From: Bimuria novae-zelandiae CBS 107.79
Taxonomy: Eukaryota; Ascomycota; Dothideomycetes; Pleosporales; Didymosphaeriaceae
Direction: 5' to 3'
Length of the DNA stretch: 64,000 bases
Assembly: GCA_010015655.1 (NCBI GenBank)
Contig: ML976756.1
Coordinates: forward strand, 90,246 to 154,245
Position 1 is the first letter of the stretch. Every line of letters starts with the position of its first letter. Below, piece after piece: positions 60,301 through 64,000 of this stretch. The position numbers and the translations under genes were made by a program. The notes below the pieces were generated by a model. The model made no database searches, had not been told where the DNA came from, and saw only the letters and a program-made list of their open reading frames with translations.

Positions 60301-60720
60301 GGTTAGGCTATTTTTTATTATTAAATAAGTATCACCGGTTAACTACTGATTGGAATTACCACCAGACGCTAAGATACACCTGGTATTCCATGTTGACTAA
60401 TTAGAACCCGCAGACCTAGAAACACTAGTTAAAACCACCTTTTATCACAAACTAGAGGAAGAAACTAAATTCGAAGTTAAGAAGATACTATAACACACGG
60501 ATTAGCCACGAACATACCTAATTAAGTGGAAGGGATATCTACACTTAGAGAACACATAGGAACTAGAAGTAAATCTTAGAAACTGTCGCTAAGCGTTGGC
60601 ATAGTACCATCGTTAAACTAAGAGGCAGAAGGAGAAGAACCGATTAAGAACTTATTGAGAAGAAGATCTATCGACGGATCTAGAGGAAGATTGTTGGCCT
60701 GTGACCAGCCTGGATTAGCG
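57320..60720 (+). pseudogene. Chromovirus 2 pol remnant (PR, RT, RNase H, IN, chromodomain)
   Basis: One frame throughout. Protease: AMLDLGAQESYVLRK (DLG where DSG/DTG is usual) and [54 protein letters not shown] (catalytic YLDD intact). RNase H: PLRIEIDVSD, VHDKELLAI. Integrase: HPGIKKTMELI with RKCAEC, MDFVTELPKL, IISDRDKLF, AYHPQTDGQTERTN. The C-terminus has a chromodomain (PRTYLIKWKGYLHLENT). In-frame stops are numerous, mainly TAG. It ends near 60,640-60,720, overlapping the antisense ORF. Confidence 0.9.
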
Positions 60721-61160
60721 AAAGGATTGACACCTTGGGACGGAGCAGCCGCACTCGCACTATCCGCCTCCTAGGTCTGTTGGGCTTTCGCAATCGCTAA
60801 ATTATGGCGCGCAAACTCTTGCTTACGACTTTTCACCTCTAATAATTCGCGCTTAGCGCGAGCGACGACTTCTTTTGCGCGAGCAAGCTCTAACTCCTTT
60901 TTACGCTTCTCTTGCTCCACCCTCTCCTATTCTTCTTTAGGAATATATAACTCGCACTCTGCGTGGGCAGCGATGCAGCTAGCGCAACGACTGGATACGG
61001 TATCTACGAAACACTATAAGTTTTTCTTTGTATACCTTTCGCAACGAAACACTATCTCCTTTAACGCCGCACGAATACGGACTGCTTAATTATATTGCTC
61101 TTAGGTTGAAGTCTTCTTGCGAGGCGCGCGCGCTTTACGGGGCTTAGGATCTTTAGGCAT
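60618..61160 (-). pseudogene. Antisense ORF between pol and 3' LTR, chromovirus 2
   Basis: From an ATG at 61160 to a stop at 60618 on the strand opposite to pol (181 codons, five internal TAA/TAG). It starts with a very basic stretch (MPKDPKPRKARAPRKK), then a Cys cluster (FRCERYTKKN, SSRCASCIAAHAECELY), then a long charged helix (EQEKRKKELELARAKEVVAR, AKRELLEVKSRKQEF), and a Ser/Pro tail ending IGSSPSAS. The layout (basic N-terminus, spaced Cys, coiled coil) mirrors the antisense ORF of chromovirus 1. The base composition here is clearly less TA-rich than random RIP DNA. I do not know its function. Confidence 0.6.
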
Positions 61161-61289
61161 AGTTAGGAAGGCAATTAGGTTTTAGAAATAATTGGGACCT
61201 ACGACGATACTTATATGGGACGACCGCTTATGCAGCCACACGGCAAGGCGCAGGGATATCAGGACGATATCTAGAAGGAGGGGAGGTGA

Positions 61290-61741
61290 TGTTAGGATCC
61301 GAGCGACCTACAAGTGTCGAGGACTAACGATGGGCAGCCGCGGGGTAACCATTGGTGGGACTGCACTATCGAGGTCACGTGATCTACCATCCCGCCAAGA
61401 ATACTATCCCGGATAGCACAACCCTCTCGGATGGCACAACCCTCCCGGATGGCATAACTATCCAGGATGGCACAGGATTATGGGATGGCAGGAAAAGGAT
61501 TAAATATATAAACCTACACGAATACCCTTACGGCATTCGTATTTAACCTGTTTATCAATCTATTGTTTAGATCTGAATAAGCAACCTTGTTAATTTGATT
61601 GTGCTGTACACACCTTTAATACTAACGCCCTTAGTGACAGGCGCAAACTATCACTACAACCCTCTCCCGTCCTACTAGTACTCCTGCCCGAGAACCAACC
61701 TTAGCCCCTTAGAGAATAGCTACCTCTTTGGGATCTTAACA
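61290..61741 (+). repeat. 3' LTR of chromovirus 2
   Basis: 452 bp, colinear with the 5' LTR. In the stretches I compared the differences are transitions (for example ACCAATAATGGG against ACTAACGATGGG). It ends TTAACA. Confidence 0.92.
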
Positions 61742-62056
61742 ATGTCTTTTTTAAAATAGACTAAAGAAGTGTCTCTTAGTAATAAAGGCTAGTTCTTAAC
61801 TATGTTATAAAAAGGATAATGGCTTAACTAAACATATTATTAATAGACACTTAAAATTATAAAAATCTAGAGGCTATAAAGTATACATTAAATATAGTAA
61901 ATATATGACTAACAGGATTGTATTACAATTAGAAAAGTTAATAACATTTATAGTAATATAAGTTTTTATAGGTATTAAGTATTAAGAATTAATATAAACG
62001 TCCGGCTTTTAGCTTTATAAGGTAATTAAAAACCTATTAAAGCCATGCCAGGCCTA

Positions 62057-62496
62057 GGCTGGTAAATGGGTTAGGGTTAGGTTGGGGTTGGGTCAGATCC
62101 GCACGAACTAGAACACTAAAACTCTAACCTTTACTTCTTAATATCTTATCTAATACTAGAGATATATTGATGCAAATTTAATATAAGGTGTATATATATA
62201 TATATAAATGAATATATTAAAGCCTTCGGTATTTGTAATTACTCTAGAGTGTACTTTATCTATAATTTATAGATTTTGTTTTAATAAATAATTAGAAAAA
62301 CAAAGGGCTAAAGTCTGTACAATTTTTTAAGATTTTAATATATAATTCTTTATATTTATATACACCTTGAATTAAAATTTTATTAATATATTTTTAGTAT
62401 TAGGTAAGATATTAGGAAGTAAAGGTTAGAGTCTTAGTGTTCTATGTTGTACGGATCTGACCTAATCCTAACCTAACCCCAACCCATTTACCAGCC
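62057..62496. mobile_element. MITE, type B copy 2 (440 bp)
   Basis: Starts GGCTGGTAAATGGGTTAGGG and ends as the inverse; TA on both sides. Same family as 43617-44051. The outer arm contains TTAGGGTTAGG, which resembles the fungal telomere repeat, but it is part of the TIR. Confidence 0.88.
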
Positions 62497-63559
62497 TAGC
62501 TAGGTCTATCTAATTATTTATCTAGCCAAATTTTAATACTATAATAAAGATCTAATAGTGATCTAAATTAACATCCTCTATTTAACTTAAATATATATCT
62601 ATAGAGGTAGTCTAATAAATTAGAGCTAAATCTAGAACAGATCCGTTAGTGTATATGTAGGCTATTAGTAATATCTACTTATACCTACTATTTTAAATTA
62701 CTTGCTTTATAGTCTTGTTTTAATATAGAGGCCTGTTAAACAAATTCTTTAAGTAGGAGGTAATACTAAGTAGGAAACCATTCGTATCTATATTATAAGT
62801 ATGTTGAGTCTTAATCTAAATTACTTAATTTTTTACTATAGGAGGTTAAAATAGAGCTTATATTTAACTTAGAAATTAGCTCTATAGTAATTACGATTAA
62901 TACTAGTTATTTATTATAATATTAAGAATTTAGCGTTACGCCTAATAAAGTGATTAATTTATAATAAGCTAACCTTCTTTTTAGCTATAATAGAGGCAAA
63001 GCTTTATAGTATCTATTATATAGATAAAAGGTCACGTTTAGTAAGGCGTTTGATATATTATAAAAACTTTACGTTTTATTATAGACTACAATTTTAGCGC
63101 GTAGAGTTAATAATTATATATATCTATGTAACGCGTTAGTGCTAACACGTTAACGTAGAAAGTATAATATTAAATTAATTTATAGTTTCTTTATATAAAA
63201 AACTTTCACTTAGTTTTTATAATTTAAGTACGGTAATTGCTACCTTAATTAAATCTATATTAACGTACTCACGGGCGAGCTAATCACTTTGCTAAGACCC
63301 TACCAAATTGTACTATTGATAATACTACAACGCGATATATTAACTACCTTATTAGTTACTATAATTAAAAGAAGCTTGTATATAGCTTATGCTTTAGGCT
63401 ATTAAATAAAACGTAACTTTAAGTTAGTAATGCGATATAGCTATCTATAATGTTGTTTAAAATATACTAAGTACGTAATACGTTAGAATTACTTTTTAAT
63501 ATTACTATACGCCTAACTTCATAAAACTACTAAAAATAGAAAAGTAAGTAAATATTTAG

Positions 63560-64000
63560 TATATACTTACCCTAGACATGCAAGGATTTCCGTCCTAGCT
63601 TATTATTATAGAAAATATAACTAATTTTTTACTAGCTAAGCGTTACTATAACTTTATTAGTTAAAAATAGGCTATAACCTTCGTAAAGTGCTGGCTAAAG
63701 CTCTAAGTTAAGTTTAATTAAAAGTATAACTATAAGAGAGCCCTCTGTGAGGATCCTAAGGTTATACAGGACTAGTTCTAGCTTGTAAAGAATACTAAAG
63801 CTAAGTACGGTATCCTAGATAATGGCACTTATAACTTTAATAAAACTAGTTTTATAATAGGTATAATATTAACTAAAGTAATTAATATAGGCTTTAAGTG
63901 TTAAGGTAGGCTAATGAGCGTATAGTAAGGTAATTTAAGTAGATTATAGTTATCTAGGGCATTAATATAATAGGCTAGACGATTCTAACCTTTACTATTT
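63560..64000 (+). pseudogene. Pogo-type transposase fragment (runs off the window)
   Basis: Readable pieces with stops between them: ANLLL-like NFLLAKRYYNFI, FVKCWLKL, YNYKRALCEDPKVIQD, LVKNTKAKYGILDNGTYNFN and KTSFIIGIILTKV, then after a one-base shift VI-GINIIG. This is the segment around the first catalytic Asp of Fot/pogo DDE_1 transposases (normally NFDETGF; here NFNKTSF). Same family as the 37730-41550 element. Confidence 0.75.

Larger units (their letters stand above)
54944..61741 (+). mobile_element. Ty3/gypsy chromovirus 2, structurally complete, RIP-inactivated
   Basis: 6,798 bp, from TGTTAGGATCC to ATCTTAACA, flanked by a perfect 5-bp duplication ATGTC (54939-54943, 61742-61746). 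Equal LTRs of 452 bp (54944-55395, 61290-61741), gag, protease, RT, RNase H, integrase, chromodomain, a purine-rich tract (AGAAGGAGGGGAGG) before the 3' LTR and an antisense ORF are all present. Gag and pol lie in different frames. Stops are mostly TAG at natural Trp positions. It interrupts the older TA-rich block and is better preserved than chromovirus 1. Confidence 0.93.
61747..64000. other. TA-rich RIP block, right of chromovirus 2
   Basis: Continuation of the block at 52265-54938, running to the window end. It contains one MITE (62057-62496) and a pogo transposase fragment (63560 on). The rest is TA-rich with stops in all frames. Confidence 0.5.

Noticed and set aside
62066..62110. TTAGGGTTAGG-like sequence as a telomere or interstitial telomere
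   Set aside because: It is part of the MITE inverted repeat and recurs at 43.6 kb; there is no long perfect TTAGGG array.

Overview
The window is nuclear DNA of a filamentous ascomycete (Pezizomycotina), most likely a dothideomycete such as a member of the Pleosporales; the species is not identified. The evidence is short introns (about 43-160 bp) with CTAAC/CTGAC branch sites, fungal-type housekeeping genes, an alpha-factor-like pheromone precursor, and a sharp split between GC-normal gene DNA and TA-rich repeat DNA full of in-frame TAG/TAA codons. That last pattern is the mark of repeat-induced point mutation (RIP).

Bases 1-37.2 kb are gene-dense and mostly conserved. In order: the 5' part of ornithine aminotransferase (cut by the window edge); eIF2-gamma; a nested DNA-transposon island with a 580-base assembly gap (3.56-8.0 kb); an acyltransferase-3 family membrane protein; a PLAC8 protein; a small six-cysteine secreted protein; an INO80 subunit (Ies1-like); the DEAD-box helicase Ded1; an ER cyclophilin B; mitochondrial ribosomal protein uS13m; a PX-PH-RhoGAP protein (Bem3-like); an EthD-domain protein; the NatB auxiliary subunit (Naa25/Mdm20); and mitochondrial methionyl-tRNA synthetase. 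They do not form a pathway cluster. Translation and protein maturation recur (eIF2-gamma, Ded1, uS13m, MetRS, NatB, cyclophilin), but each gene has its own promoter and orientation.

From 37.2 kb to the end the DNA is TA-rich and filled with decayed elements nested in one another. A pogo/Fot-type transposon (37.2-44.6 kb) holds a second pogo element, which holds a Fot1-sized third one, plus two MITEs and a minisatellite. Next is a fold-back element split by a deleted Ty3/gypsy chromovirus (44,877-48,840). A GC-normal island (49.2-52.3 kb) follows, whose only convincing gene is the pheromone precursor, together with a diverged tandem repeat. After it come more TA-rich DNA, a structurally complete but RIP-inactivated chromovirus (54,944-61,741; 452-bp LTRs, 5-bp target duplication), a third MITE copy and a pogo transposase fragment running off the end. 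Both chromoviruses carry an antisense reading frame between pol and the 3' LTR.

The points most worth following up are the paired antisense ORFs, the pheromone gene stranded in the repeat block, the cyclophilin gene that can encode a KDEL-ended or a membrane-anchored form, the Ded1 intron with no AG acceptor, and the in-frame TAG near the end of NAA25.
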